Assembly (NCBI RefSeq): GCF_003034915.1
Contig: NZ_PZJX01000038.1
Location: 107,698 to 171,697 of the forward strand
Direction: 5' to 3'
From: Mesorhizobium helmanticense
GTDB lineage: Bacteria; Pseudomonadota; Alphaproteobacteria; Rhizobiales; Rhizobiaceae
Length of the DNA: 64,000 nucleotides
Shown: positions 34,479-43,813 of the stretch, piece by piece
How positions within the stretch are numbered: position 1 is the stretch's first letter
Layout: each line of letters opens with the position of its first letter
Position numbers and translations under genes: made by a program
The notes under the pieces: generated by a model
What the model saw: only the letters and a program-made list of their open reading frames with translations
What the model was told of the DNA's origin: nothing
Databases searched by the model: none

Positions 34479-35440
34479 GTCGTTTCCTTCCATGTTGTCT
34501 TCAGGGCCTCAGCGTAGAGCGCGTCGGCCTTGGCCCGCTGGGGCAGGCCGGGAATGACGCCGAGTTCGGTGCAGGCGATTGCGCCGCAGACGACGCCGAA
34601 GCGGACCGCGTCGATGATGTCGCGGCCTTCGGCGAGCGCCACCGCGAAGCCCGAATTGAACGCGTCGCCGGCGCCGGTCGTGTCGACCACGCTGACCGGC
34701 ACCGCCGGTACCATCACATCGAGTTCGTCGGTCAGGATCAGCGCGCCGCTGCGGCCGAGCGTCACCACGACGTTGCGGACACCGCGGCGGCGCAATTCGC
34801 CGGCGAGCTCGCGCGAGGAGCGCGCATCGTCGGCCGGCAGGCCGAGCAGAATGCGCAGTTCGCTTTCGTTCGGGGTCAGATAGTCGACGGAGGCGAAAAT
34901 CGTGTCGGGAAGCTGGCGTGCCGGCGCGGGATTGAGGATGGTGCGGGCGCCATGCTTGCGGCCGAGTTCCATGGCGCGGGCGGCAGCGGCGATCGGCACT
35001 TCCAGCACGGTCATGACGACGTCGCTTTCAGCAATGCGCTGGTCCGCCGTATCGACGGTCTCGGCATTCATCAGCTCGTTGGCGCCCATGTCGAGGATGA
35101 TGAAATTCTCGCCCTTGTCGTTGAGGATGATGAAGCCGACGCCGGTGGCGCGCTCGGTGCGCGTCGTCACCAAGCTCGAATCCACGCCCTCGGCGGCATA
35201 GAGGTCGGTGGCGATGCCGGCCAGCTTGTCGGTGCCGATGATGGCGACCAGCGATGAGGCGGCACCCAGCCTTGCCGTGGCGACGGCCTGGTTGGAGCCC
35301 TTGCCGCCCGGTCCCATGTCGAAATCGGTGCCGAGCATCGTCTCGCCGAAGATCGGCAGCTTGGGCGCCCGCATGGTCAGCCCGACCGCGAAACTGCCGA
35401 CGATTGTGATCTTAGGCGTGATCTGGGGTCTGGTGGTCAT
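34475..35440 (-). CDS. rbsK: ribokinase-like PfkB family sugar kinase
   Basis: A 321-residue PfkB-fold kinase. It contains the N-terminal GGKGSNQAVATARLGA signature and the C-terminal DTTGAGDAFNSGFAVALAEG with the catalytic Asp, plus LTPNESELRILLG. The reading frame is open well upstream into the ATPase gene, but the ATG at 35440 gives the normal family start. Its stop overlaps the rbsD start. It would phosphorylate the imported sugar. Confidence 0.92.
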   Translation of the reverse strand: MTTRPQITPKITIVGSFAVGLTMRAPKLPIFGETMLGTDFDMGPGGKGSNQAVATARLGAASSLVAIIGTDKLAGIATDLYAAEGVDSSLVTTRTERATGVGFIILNDKGENFIILDMGANELMNAETVDTADQRIAESDVVMTVLEVPIAAAARAMELGRKHGARTILNPAPARQLPDTIFASVDYLTPNESELRILLGLPADDARSSRELAGELRRRGVRNVVVTLGRSGALILTDELDVMVPAVPVSVVDTTGAGDAFNSGFAVALAEGRDIIDAVRFGVVCGAIACTELGVIPGLPQRAKADALYAEALKTTWKETT

Positions 35441-35463
35441 CAATGCCTCGTTCGGGGCTTCGT

Positions 35464-36981
35464 TCAGGACGCCATGGCGCGCGCCAGGATCGCTTCCTCG
35501 TTGATGCCGGCGCCGGTCAGTTCGCCCGAGATCCGGCCGTTGCGCAGCACCAGAACGCGTTCGGCGTTCATGATCAATTCCGGAATCTCCGACGAGATCA
35601 TGACCACTGCCACGCCTTCGCCGGCAATGCCGCGCAGGATGGCGTAGATCTCGGCCTTGGCGCCGATATCGACGCCGCGCGTCGGCTCGTGCAGGATGAG
35701 CACGCGCGGGTTGGTGACGAGGCTGCGCCCGAGGATGATCTTCTGCTGGTTGCCGCCGGACAATGTCGCCAGTCTCTGGCCAAGATGTGAAATGCGCGCG
35801 TCGAGCCGGGCGACCTGCGCGCGGGCTTCGCGGCGGACCGCGCCGCGCCGCATGAAGCCGGCAAGCGAGAAGCGCGGCAGCGAGGCCGAGACCACGTTGT
35901 TGGCGACGCTCATCGCCAACAATGCGCCGGCGCCGCGCCGGTCCGCCGGCACCAGGGCCATGCCGTTGCGGATCGAGGCGTGCGGATCGGCGGCGCGCAA
36001 TTCCTTGCCGTCGATGGTGATGTGGCCGCTGCGGCCGCACAGGCCGAAAAGGGCCTCGCCAAGTATGTCCTTGCCGGAATCCGGCAGACCGCCAATGCCG
36101 AGGATTTCGCCGGCGCGTGCTTGAAAGCTCAAGCCATCGAGGCTAGGCGCTGTCAGCTTGTCAACCGATAGCACGATCGGCGCGCCATCCGACCGCGCGT
36201 CGGGCTGCAACGACCACTGCGCCGCCGTGTCGAGATCGCGGCCGACCATGGCGCGGATCAGCCGGTCTTCCGACAGGCCGTCATTGTCCAGCGTCTCGAT
36301 GGTGCGGCCGTCGCGCATCACTGTGATGCGGTTGGCAAGGTCGAGCACTTCCTTCAGATGATGCGAGACGTAGATGACGGTGACGCCTTCGCCGCGCAAT
36401 TGCCTGACGATGTCGAACAGCCGCTCGCTCTCGCGTTTGGAAAGTGCCGAATTGGGTTCGTCTAGCACAAGCACGCGGGCTCGCTGGCGGATGGCGCCGG
36501 CGATCTCGACCAGCTGCATCTCGGCGACGGAAAGCCGGCCGACCCTGGTATCGGGGTCGAGCTTGCCCATGCCGAGGCGGGACAAGGCCGCGCGCGCCTC
36601 GCGCCGCATCGTGTCGCGCGGTACCAAAGACACGGCCGAGCGCGCCGCCATGTCCGACATCATGATGTTGTCGGCGATGGTCAGTGTCGGGCAGAGCGCC
36701 AGTTCCTGATAGACCACGGTGATGCCGGCGGCCCGGCTGGCCAGCGGCGAGGCGATGGTGGCTTGCCTGCCGTCGATGCGGATTTCGCCACCGTTAGGCT
36801 GCAGGTCGCCGGCAAGGATGTTCATCAAGGTCGATTTGCCGGCGCCGTTCTCGCCGACGACGGCATGCACTTCGCCAGGGCGGAAGTCGATGGAAATACG
36901 GTCGAGCGCCAGCACGCCGGGAAACCGCTTGGTCAGGCCGGAGATTTCGACGATGGGGGCAGGCGTCTGTTGCTCGGTCAT
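35464..36981 (-). CDS. rbsA: ribose-type ABC transporter ATPase (two nucleotide-binding domains)
   Basis: A 505-residue tandem ATPase. Domain 1 has Walker A GENGAGKST, RLSVAEMQLVEIAGAI and VLVLDEPNSALSKRE; domain 2 has the degenerate GIGGLPDSGKD, LSGGNQQKIILGRSL and VLILHEPTRGVDIGAK. His replaces the usual Asp in the second Walker B-like motif, as seen in several family members. ATG 36981 gives the N-terminus MTEQQTPAPIVEISGLTKRF. It lies between the binding protein and ribokinase genes. Confidence 0.92.
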   Translation of the reverse strand: MTEQQTPAPIVEISGLTKRFPGVLALDRISIDFRPGEVHAVVGENGAGKSTLMNILAGDLQPNGGEIRIDGRQATIASPLASRAAGITVVYQELALCPTLTIADNIMMSDMAARSAVSLVPRDTMRREARAALSRLGMGKLDPDTRVGRLSVAEMQLVEIAGAIRQRARVLVLDEPNSALSKRESERLFDIVRQLRGEGVTVIYVSHHLKEVLDLANRITVMRDGRTIETLDNDGLSEDRLIRAMVGRDLDTAAQWSLQPDARSDGAPIVLSVDKLTAPSLDGLSFQARAGEILGIGGLPDSGKDILGEALFGLCGRSGHITIDGKELRAADPHASIRNGMALVPADRRGAGALLAMSVANNVVSASLPRFSLAGFMRRGAVRREARAQVARLDARISHLGQRLATLSGGNQQKIILGRSLVTNPRVLILHEPTRGVDIGAKAEIYAILRGIAGEGVAVVMISSEIPELIMNAERVLVLRNGRISGELTGAGINEEAILARAMAS

Positions 36982-37042
36982 GAGGCTGGCTGAACGGAGA
37001 GCTGCCGACCTCAGGGCCGGCAACTCACGTTACGCTGGCATG

Positions 37043-38011
37043 TTACTTCTTGGCGACCTCGGCGATGTTTTCCTTGGTGTAGACGCCGACGCCAGTGTCG
37101 AGATTTTCAATCGGCTGGCCCTTGAGGAACTGCACGATCAGGTCGACGGCGGCAAACCCCTGCTTCTCCGGCGCCTGGTCGATCGTCGCCTGGACATTGC
37201 CGTCCTGTACGAGCTGCACTGTCTGGTCGAGCAGGTCGAATCCGACCACCTTGACCTTGTCGGCGGCCTTGTTGCGTTCGACCCAGGTGCCGGCGGCCGG
37301 CGTCGAGCAGCATTCGAGCGACAGCACGCCTGATATCGCCGGATTGGCCAGCATGGCGTTCTCGATCGCCGAATAGATCTTTTGTGGGTCAGTGCCGGTG
37401 TTGAGCGTCGAGACCACCTCGATGCCGGGCTCGGCCTTGAGCGCCTCGCGCGCGCCCTTTTCGCGATCGAGCGACCACTGGGCGGCGGCGTCGATCGTGG
37501 TGATCATCACCTTGCCCTTGCCGCCCAGCACCTTGGCCATCAGCTTGCCGGCCTCGCGGCCGGACTGGACGAGGTCCTGGCCGGCGAAGGCGAGGCGCTT
37601 GCTTTCGGGATTGTCGGTGTTGAAGGTCACCACCGGGATGCCGGCGGCGATGACGCGGTCGATCAGTGGCGCCAGCGCGTCGGTCGAGACCGAGGAGATG
37701 GCCAGGCCGTCCATCTTGCCCATCAGCGTCTCGATCTCGCTGATCTGGCCATCGGCATCGGCGCCGACGGGGCCGATGAACTGCGCGCTGACCTTGTCCT
37801 CCTTGGCGGCGCGCTCGACGCCGGTCTTCATGAACGGCGCGAATTCGTTGGAGACGTCATGGTAGGAGACATAGATGTCGAGTGGCTGGCCGGCGGCGAT
37901 CTTGGCCTTGATGCGGTCGGCCAGCGCGAAATCGGCAAGCTTGGCGCCGGCATGGGCCGACAGCGGCAGCAGGCTGAGTGCGGCTGCGAGAATGACATGT
38001 CTAAGTTTCAT
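37043..38011 (-). CDS. rbsB: ribose-type ABC transporter periplasmic binding protein
   Basis: A 322-residue periplasmic binding protein of the peripla_BP_4 fold. ATG 38011 has a strong GGGAGG ribosome site and starts a signal peptide (LRHVILAAALSLLPLSAHA). The body shows IYVSYHDVSNEFAPFMKTGVERAAKE, ISSVSTDALAPLIDRVIAAGIPVVTFNTD and VKVVGFDLLDQTVQLVQDGNVQATIDQAPEKQGF. The ligand is probably a pentose or related sugar given the kinase and mutarotase, but the binding residues were not compared. Confidence 0.9.
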   Translation of the reverse strand: MKLRHVILAAALSLLPLSAHAGAKLADFALADRIKAKIAAGQPLDIYVSYHDVSNEFAPFMKTGVERAAKEDKVSAQFIGPVGADADGQISEIETLMGKMDGLAISSVSTDALAPLIDRVIAAGIPVVTFNTDNPESKRLAFAGQDLVQSGREAGKLMAKVLGGKGKVMITTIDAAAQWSLDREKGAREALKAEPGIEVVSTLNTGTDPQKIYSAIENAMLANPAISGVLSLECCSTPAAGTWVERNKAADKVKVVGFDLLDQTVQLVQDGNVQATIDQAPEKQGFAAVDLIVQFLKGQPIENLDTGVGVYTKENIAEVAKK

Positions 38012-38063
38012 GGATAGTCCTCCCTTGTTTGGCCCTTGATTTGACCTGTTGGTTGCTCTGCTT

Positions 38064-39086
38064 TCAGCTCGTGCGGCGCGTGCTCCATTTGTCGATGCCG
38101 ACCGCAATGATGATGACCAGGCCGATCATCAGTTCCTGGACGAAGGGCGACACGCCCATCAGCACCAGGCCGTTGCGCATGACGCCGATGATCAGCACGC
38201 CGAGGATGGTGCCGAGGATCGTGCCTTCGCCGCCCGACAGCGAAGCGCCGCCGACGATGGTGGCAGCGATGACGTCGAGCTCCAGCCCGACCCCGGTGCG
38301 TCCGGCCTGGCCGCTCGGCAGGAAGGCCATGCTCAAAATGCCGGCGAAGGCGGCCAGCACGCCCATCAGCACGAAGGCCCAGATCTTGACCGAGTTGACG
38401 GAGATGCCGGACACGCGGGCGGCCTTGGCGCTGCCGCCGACGGCATAGACGCGGAAGCCGAAATTGGAGAAGGACAGCACCACCCAGGCAAGGGCTGCGA
38501 TGATGACGAAAAAGACGAGCTGCATCGGGACGATGCTGAACAGATAGCCCTGACCCATGTAGCCGAAGGACTGCAGGACCTCGGGCAGGGCGCCGTTGCG
38601 GGCATTCACTGTCACCGGCTGGCCGTTGGTCAGGATAAGGGCCGCGCCGCGCACGATGGAGAGCATGCCGAGCGTCGCGATCAGCGAGGGCAGGCGGCCA
38701 TAGGTGGAGAGCACGCCGTTGATGAGGCCGATGGCGACGCCGGTGGCGAGGCCCGCGCCGATCGCCGGCAGCAGCGCCCAGCCGGCGATGATCAACATGC
38801 CGGTGGCGAGGCCTGAGAATGCATAGGTCGAGCCGACCGACAGGTCGACCTCTCCGGCGATCAGCACGAATGTCATGCCGACCGCCATGATCCCGAGCAG
38901 GGAGATCTGGCGACCGACATTGAGCAGGTTGAGCGACGTCAGGAACCCGTCAGTGGCAAAGGACAGGAACAGGCACAGCGCGAGTAGCGCGATGAACACG
39001 CCCGCCTCGCGCGCCCGCAACAGCCGCGCCAACGTCAATCGGTCCGTGGCTGGCGCGCGCGCGCCGGTCCTGACCGCATCGGCCAT
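38064..39086 (-). CDS. rbsC: ribose-type ABC transporter permease
   Basis: A 340-residue BPD_transp_2 permease. ATG 39086 has an AGGGAGG site and begins MADAVRTGARAPATDRLTLARLL. Blocks include LLGIMAVGMTFVLIAGEVDLSVGSTYAFSG, YAVGGSAKAARVSGISVNSVK and ELDVIAATIVGGASLSGGEGT, plus the C-terminal VSPFVQELMIGLVIIIAVGIDKW. It is the first gene of the leftward operon permease, binding protein, ATPase, kinase, mutarotase, PanB-like. Only one permease gene is present, so it probably forms a homodimer. Confidence 0.92.
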   Translation of the reverse strand: MADAVRTGARAPATDRLTLARLLRAREAGVFIALLALCLFLSFATDGFLTSLNLLNVGRQISLLGIMAVGMTFVLIAGEVDLSVGSTYAFSGLATGMLIIAGWALLPAIGAGLATGVAIGLINGVLSTYGRLPSLIATLGMLSIVRGAALILTNGQPVTVNARNGALPEVLQSFGYMGQGYLFSIVPMQLVFFVIIAALAWVVLSFSNFGFRVYAVGGSAKAARVSGISVNSVKIWAFVLMGVLAAFAGILSMAFLPSGQAGRTGVGLELDVIAATIVGGASLSGGEGTILGTILGVLIIGVMRNGLVLMGVSPFVQELMIGLVIIIAVGIDKWSTRRTS

Positions 39087-39325
39087 ACAGCATCCTCCCT
39101 GCGTGCGGCGAGGTGCCGGTCGCGACCGGCTTCGCCACTCTTCTCCCGTTCTTCCCTCATCGACCCGGGCTGAGCTCGCGCACGGGTCGATGCATGAGAG
39201 CCCGATCATCCCAAACAGATTCAGGATGCGACTCTATCTCTTTGTTCGACCTGATCTTTTTCCGCCCCGAAGGTGAGGGATCAAGGTCCGGTGCGGGTGC
39301 GGGCGCCCGCCCCTTGCTTTCGACG

Positions 39326-40090
39326 TCAGGACGCCTTGCGGAAGGAACCGGCCGGCACCTTGCGCAACTCGTCGTAGTTTCCGTATTCGCGCACCTTCTT
39401 GAACGGCGCGTTCTCGATAGCGTTGTAGGAGCAGATATAGCCCCAGCGATAGGTATCGGAGCGGTTGGCGTCGGAGCGATGCAGCAGATTGCCGTCGAAG
39501 ATCAGCGCGTCGCCGGCTTCCATCTCGACATAGATATGCTCATAGCGCTTCAGCGCGGCTTCCAGATGTTCCTGCTCGACATTGGTCTGGTCGTTCTCGC
39601 GGATGTGGTTGAGGCGGCCGAGCTTGTGCGAACCCTTGAGCACCTGCAGGCAGCCATTCTCGCGGGTCGCCTTGTCGAGCGCGACATAGATGCTCATCAT
39701 CTCCGGCGCGAGGCAGCCGTAATTGTACCAGTAGCCGAAATCCTGATGCCATTCCCAGGCACCGCCCTCGTTGGGCTGCTTCATCGTCATCTTGTGGCTG
39801 TAGAGATAGATCGGCTTGCCGACGGCGTCCTGGGCGAGATCGACCATGCGCTCGTCGCGGGCCAGCAGACCGTATTTGTCGTCCTCGGCCTTGGTCCACA
39901 TCTTGAGAAGCGTGGTCTTGCCCTCCTTGTCGCCCTTGGCCATGACCGCGCCGGTCCTGCTCTCCGCCTCCAACTGCTTGCGGGCGTGGTCGCGGAAGTC
40001 GTCCACCTCCGCCGTGGTCAGCAGCCCCTGGCGAATGATGTATCCGTCGCTGATGTAGCGCTCCGTTTCTTCCTTCGTCATCGCGAGCAT
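39326..40090 (-). CDS. phytanoyl-CoA dioxygenase (PhyH) family Fe(II)/2-oxoglutarate oxygenase
   Basis: A 254-residue PhyH-family oxygenase. The iron triad is visible: His115 and Asp117 in WEWHQDFGYW and His204 in GNLLHRSDAN. The substrate is not predictable; such enzymes hydroxylate small organic molecules in catabolic or compatible-solute pathways. ATG 40090 has a GGGAGG site. It lies 239 bp upstream of the ribose-type ABC operon on the same strand and is divergent from an AraC regulator, which likely controls it. Confidence 0.88.
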   Translation of the reverse strand: MLAMTKEETERYISDGYIIRQGLLTTAEVDDFRDHARKQLEAESRTGAVMAKGDKEGKTTLLKMWTKAEDDKYGLLARDERMVDLAQDAVGKPIYLYSHKMTMKQPNEGGAWEWHQDFGYWYNYGCLAPEMMSIYVALDKATRENGCLQVLKGSHKLGRLNHIRENDQTNVEQEHLEAALKRYEHIYVEMEAGDALIFDGNLLHRSDANRSDTYRWGYICSYNAIENAPFKKVREYGNYDELRKVPAGSFRKAS

Positions 40091-40237
40091 CGTCTTGCCT
40101 CCCTGGTCTTCGCGAAAGAGGCCGTCATTGGCGCAGAGCACCTTGAAAGCCTTGGGAAAAGCGGGGTTTCGGCCTGGTGAATGCCGACCTCGCCTGCCTC
40201 TTGAGAGCGACCATAGCGCTGCTTGGCGGGGAACAAA

Positions 40238-41128
40238 ATGGACAGCAGGACGCGATGTTTGTATAAAACGCGCATGCGGGCAAGAACGTCTGTTATAGAA
40301 AGTTTCCACTATGTGCCGGCCGCCGGCTGGACGCGCACGGCATTCAGCGTGCTGCGCGCGGGCAAGGTCGCCGCGGCGCCGGATTACCGGATAGAACGCG
40401 CGGCCTATCCCGGCCAGGACATCCTCTATTGCCTGTCCGGCCGCGGCGTCGTCGAGACGCTGGGACAGCGGCTGGAGGTGCGGCCCGGCCAGCTGGTGTG
40501 GATGGCGAACGAGGCGCCGCATGTCCATGCCGCCGACGAGCATGATCCGTGGAGCTTGCTCTGGTTCAGGCTCGACGGGCCGGACCCGGCAATCCTGCGC
40601 CGCAAGCTGTTCGGCGAGGGGACCTTGCGGGCCGTGTTCACCGACGCGATGAACCCGGTCCCCTGGTTCGAGCGGTTGTTTGCGGCGCTGCGGCGGCGCG
40701 ACGCCGGTCTCGACCTCAGGCTCAACCAACTGATCGCCGAATTCGTGCTTCTGGTCGACCGCGCACTGGCCGGCACGGGCACCGACGATCTGCCGAACGC
40801 ACTGGCCGCAGCGGTGGACGCCATGCGCGGCGACCCCGGATTCGCCTGGAGCGCGCCGGACCTGTCCATTGTTACCGGCCTTGGCCCTTCGCAGATCCGG
40901 CGGCTGTTCCAGAAGCACCTGCGCACAAGTCCGCATCAGTGGCTGATGCGCGAGCGGCTGATGCAGGCGCAATCGCTGCTGGTGCAGAGCGACCAGCCCC
41001 TGGCCGAAATCGCCGAGGCCTGCGGCTTCTGCGACGTCTATCATTTCGGGCGGGAGTTCAAGCGCTCGGTGGGGATCTCGCCGGCCGCCTGGCGGCGCAG
41101 CGAGTTGGGTACCGGCCCGGGATACTGA
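40238..41128 (+). CDS. AraC family transcriptional regulator
   Basis: A regulator of about 296 residues: an N-terminal cupin-like AraC ligand-binding domain (YRIERAAYPGQDILYCLSGRGVVETLGQRLEVRPGQLVWMANEAPH) and a C-terminal double helix-turn-helix (IVTGLGPSQIRRLFQKHLRTSPHQWLMRERL, LAEIAEACGFCDVYHFGREFKRSVGISPAAW). ATG 40238 follows GGGG; ATG 40274 and TTG 40223 are alternatives. It is divergent from the PhyH-family gene with about 150 bp between, a typical activator/target layout. Confidence 0.9.
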   Translation: MDSRTRCLYKTRMRARTSVIESFHYVPAAGWTRTAFSVLRAGKVAAAPDYRIERAAYPGQDILYCLSGRGVVETLGQRLEVRPGQLVWMANEAPHVHAADEHDPWSLLWFRLDGPDPAILRRKLFGEGTLRAVFTDAMNPVPWFERLFAALRRRDAGLDLRLNQLIAEFVLLVDRALAGTGTDDLPNALAAAVDAMRGDPGFAWSAPDLSIVTGLGPSQIRRLFQKHLRTSPHQWLMRERLMQAQSLLVQSDQPLAEIAEACGFCDVYHFGREFKRSVGISPAAWRRSELGTGPGY

Positions 41129-41251
41129 GCCGGCCCATGATCGTTCGCAGCAGCCGCAAGTCGCCCTAGAACTTGCGCGATCTCTAATATAAGCGCACAC
41201 TTCCGAGTTGGACGGCGGGAAAACGGCTCATAAGCAAAGCGGGAGGAAGCC

Positions 41252-42691
41252 ATGAACAGCATGAGCCTCACTACACTCGAACGCGGCAAGACGACGATCG
41301 ATGCCGCGGCCCTGGAAGCGCTCTCGACGCAATTGCGCGGCTCGGTGCTGAGGGAAGGCGATGGCGCCTATGACGAGGCACGCAGCATCTGGAATGCCAT
41401 GATCGACCGGCGGCCAGGGCTGATCGTGCGCTGTGCCGGCGCCGCCGATGTCATTGCCGCCGTGAACTTCGCCAGGGAAAACCGGCTTCTCGTCGCTGTT
41501 CGCGGCGGCGGCCACAACATTGCCGGCAGCGCCGTCTGCGACGGAGGCCTGATGATCGATCTTTCGCCGATGAAATCGGTGCGGGTCGATCCGCCGACGC
41601 GGCGGGTATGGGTGGAGCCTGGGGCAACGCTTGCCGATGTCGACCTGGAAACGCAGGCTTTCGGACTGGCGATACCGACCGGCATCAATTCGACCACCGG
41701 CATATCCGGCCTGACGCTGGGCGGCGGCTTCGGCTGGCTGACGCGAAAATTTGGCCTGACCATCGACAATCTTCTCAGCGCCGATGTGGTGACCGCCGAC
41801 GGCAAGCTGCTGCGCGTCAGCCAGACCGAGAATCCGGACCTGTTCTGGGCGCTGCGCGGCGGCGGCGGCAATTTCGGTGTCGTCACGGCTTTCGAGTTCA
41901 AGCTTCACCGTGTCGGTCCCCAGGTTCTGTCGGGACTTGTCGTTCATCCCTTTGCCGATGCCCAGGAGGTGCTGCGGGAATACCGTGATGCGCTCGAGCT
42001 GGCGCCCGACGAACTGACCTGCTGGGTGGTCATGCGGCAGGCGCCGCCACTACCCTTCCTGCCGGCTGAATGGCACGGCAAGGAGGTGCTGGTTCTGGCC
42101 ATGTGCTATTGCGGCGATCTTCAGGAGGGAAAGAGAGCGACGAAAAGGCTTCGCGCCATCGGCACGCCGATTGTCGATGTCGTCGGTCCCAATCCGTTCG
42201 CGGGCTGGCAGCAGGCATTCGATCCGCTGCTTACATCAGGCGCCCGCAACTATTGGAAGAGCCATGATTTCACCGGGCTTTCCGATAGCGCGATCGAGGT
42301 CGTCACGGCAGCGATACCAAGGCTTCCCGGGCCTGAATGCGAAATATTCCTTGGCCATGTCGGCGGCGCGGCGGGCCGGGTGAAAGCGGACGCAACGGCG
42401 TTCCCGCAGCGCAGCGCGCATTTCGTCATGAATGTCCACGCCCGCTGGCGCGAACCGGGAATGGACAGGACCTGCATCGACTGGGCGCGCGGTATCTATG
42501 AGGCGGCCAAGCCCTATGCCGCGGGCACGGCCTATGTGAATTTCATGCCCGAGGACGAGGTCGACAGGGTCGAAGCGGCCTATGGCGACAACTATCGGCG
42601 GCTTCTGGAGATCAAGCAGCGCTACGACCCGCTGAATCTGTTCCGCATGAACCAGAATCTGTGGCCGAGGGAAAAACTGCAGGCCGCATAG
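41252..42691 (+). CDS. FAD-linked oxidase with BBE domain (6-hydroxynicotine oxidase / berberine-bridge type)
   Basis: A 479-residue PCMH-type flavoprotein. FAD_binding_4 covers about residues 50-190 with RGGGHNIAG containing His88, the usual 8-alpha-histidyl FAD attachment site, and GLTLGGGFGWLTRKFGLTIDNLL. The C-terminal BBE motif YNF-like region reads YGDNYRRLLEIKQRYDPLNLFRMNQNL. The cysteine used for a second covalent link in some members is not obvious, so FAD is probably singly attached. Substrates in this family range from alkaloids to sugars. The gene stands alone, followed by a hairpin. Confidence 0.9.
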   Translation: MNSMSLTTLERGKTTIDAAALEALSTQLRGSVLREGDGAYDEARSIWNAMIDRRPGLIVRCAGAADVIAAVNFARENRLLVAVRGGGHNIAGSAVCDGGLMIDLSPMKSVRVDPPTRRVWVEPGATLADVDLETQAFGLAIPTGINSTTGISGLTLGGGFGWLTRKFGLTIDNLLSADVVTADGKLLRVSQTENPDLFWALRGGGGNFGVVTAFEFKLHRVGPQVLSGLVVHPFADAQEVLREYRDALELAPDELTCWVVMRQAPPLPFLPAEWHGKEVLVLAMCYCGDLQEGKRATKRLRAIGTPIVDVVGPNPFAGWQQAFDPLLTSGARNYWKSHDFTGLSDSAIEVVTAAIPRLPGPECEIFLGHVGGAAGRVKADATAFPQRSAHFVMNVHARWREPGMDRTCIDWARGIYEAAKPYAAGTAYVNFMPEDEVDRVEAAYGDNYRRLLEIKQRYDPLNLFRMNQNLWPREKLQAA

Positions 42692-42710
42692 GGTGAGCGC
42701 GTAGCGGCAA

Positions 42711-42747
42711 GGCCCGCGCCTCCGACGGCGGATGCCGCGCGCGGGCC
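42711..42747. terminator. GC-rich hairpin between convergent genes
   Basis: Arms GGCCCGCGC (42711-42719) and GCGCGGGCC (42739-42747) flank a 19-nt loop between the BBE oxidase and the cytochrome c'-like gene, which converge here. No clear T tract follows, so it is a terminator candidate only. Confidence 0.4.
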
Positions 42748-42770
42748 GGTCACGCGTTCCGATAGGACCG

Positions 42771-43319
42771 TTACTGGACCTTTTGCCGGAACTTCGAATG
42801 ACAGCTTGAGCAATCCTGCAGGATAAGATGCAGGAGGTGCTCGACCGGAAGTTTGGCGGGATCGGCCTCCGCCGCCGGCCGCTTGCCGAGCAAGCTGCCG
42901 CCGCCCATCGCCAGGCCGGAACCCATCCTCATATCGCCGGTGATGCCGGCCGGTGCCTGCCTGGCCTTGGCGGCCAGTGCCTCGGCCAGCGTCCCCATGT
43001 GATTTGCCAGCGCCTCGAATTCCGGACGAGCTTGTTCAATTTCCAACCTGGCGCCTGAAGGCGCGCCCAATGTCGTGCTGGGAAATTCCGCGATCAGGGC
43101 AGGGCCGGAGCGGGCGCGGATGGTCTCGGCCGCCGCCTTGAACGCCGCTGCGTCATAGGCCAGCTTGCCGTCGAAGATTCCGGCGATGGTTTTGGCGGCG
43201 GCCGCCATCTCCTTCATCGAAGCCTGGCGTGCCTCGACGATCGCGTCGCGGCCGCCTGCGGCGACCACCGAGCACGTACAGGCAAGCGAGAGCGTGGCGG
43301 CTGCGGCAGTCCATTTCAC
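42771..43319 (-). CDS. cytochrome c'-like protein in a CueR operon
   Basis: A protein of about 182 residues starting at the GTG at 43319, which overlaps the CueR stop (GTGA). A signal-like segment (AAAATLSLACTCSVVAAG) precedes an all-helical body with RQASMKEMAAAAKTIAGIFDGKLAYDAAAFKAAAETI, the cytochrome c' pattern. The C-terminal haem site is CSSCH with Cys170, Cys173 and His174, followed by a short tail. Cytochrome c' proteins bind NO or CO or act in electron transfer. Translational coupling to cueR implies copper-induced expression, which is unusual for the family. Confidence 0.85.
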   Translation of the reverse strand: MKWTAAAATLSLACTCSVVAAGGRDAIVEARQASMKEMAAAAKTIAGIFDGKLAYDAAAFKAAAETIRARSGPALIAEFPSTTLGAPSGARLEIEQARPEFEALANHMGTLAEALAAKARQAPAGITGDMRMGSGLAMGGGSLLGKRPAAEADPAKLPVEHLLHLILQDCSSCHSKFRQKVQ

Positions 43320-43714
43320 TGGACTAGGCTTTCTCCCGCCAGTTCGTCGATGATCGGGCAATCCGGCCTGTCGTCGCCATGGCAATGCTCGATCATATGA
43401 TGCAGCAGACAGCACAACCCGTTGAGTTCGGCTATCTTTCGGTCGATCTCCACCAGCCTGGCCTCGGCTATGGCCTTGACGTCCGCACTCTCGCGGTCCT
43501 TGTCGTGATAGAGCGACAGCAACTGGCGGCACTCGTCGACCGAAAACCCCAGGCTGCGCGAGCGCTGCAGAAATCGCAAGCGGTGGATGTCGGAGACCGA
43601 GTAGTCGCGATAGCCGTTGTCGGTCCGGGCCGGACGTACAAGGCCGATGTCCTCGTAGTAGCGTATCGTCTTGGATGGCAGGCCGGATTTTTCAGATGCG
43701 ATACCGATGTTCAT
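43316..43714 (-). CDS. cueR: CueR-type MerR family copper-responsive regulator
   Basis: A 132-residue MerR-family regulator. The N-terminal winged helix reads MNIGIASEKSGLPSKTIRYYEDIGLVRPAR, followed by a dimerisation helix and the metal-binding loop CHGDDRPDC with Cys111 and Cys119, matching the spacing of the two Cu(I) ligands in CueR. ATG 43714 has an AAAGGAG ribosome site. It activates promoters with a 19-bp spacer in response to monovalent copper. Its own promoter carries such a site at 43737-43767. Confidence 0.93.
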   Translation of the reverse strand: MNIGIASEKSGLPSKTIRYYEDIGLVRPARTDNGYRDYSVSDIHRLRFLQRSRSLGFSVDECRQLLSLYHDKDRESADVKAIAEARLVEIDRKIAELNGLCCLLHHMIEHCHGDDRPDCPIIDELAGESLVQ

Positions 43715-43736
43715 GATCAAAATCTCCTTTGCAGGG

Positions 43737-43767
43737 GGGATAGACCTTCCAGCAACTGGAAGGTCAA
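43737..43767 (-). promoter_or_regulatory. CueR-type promoter/operator upstream of cueR
   Basis: On the minus strand a -35 TTGACC (43767-43762) and -10 TATCCC (43742-43737) are separated by exactly 19 bp, the hallmark of MerR-family promoters. The spacer region holds a perfect inverted repeat with 10-bp arms GACCTTCCAG and CTGGAAGGTC around CAA (43743-43765), matching the CueR box. It would drive cueR and the cytochrome c' gene. Confidence 0.85.
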
Positions 43768-43813
43768 CACCGCCTGGGCAATTTTGATAGGGTAGGTCAT
43801 AGGCATTTCGCGC

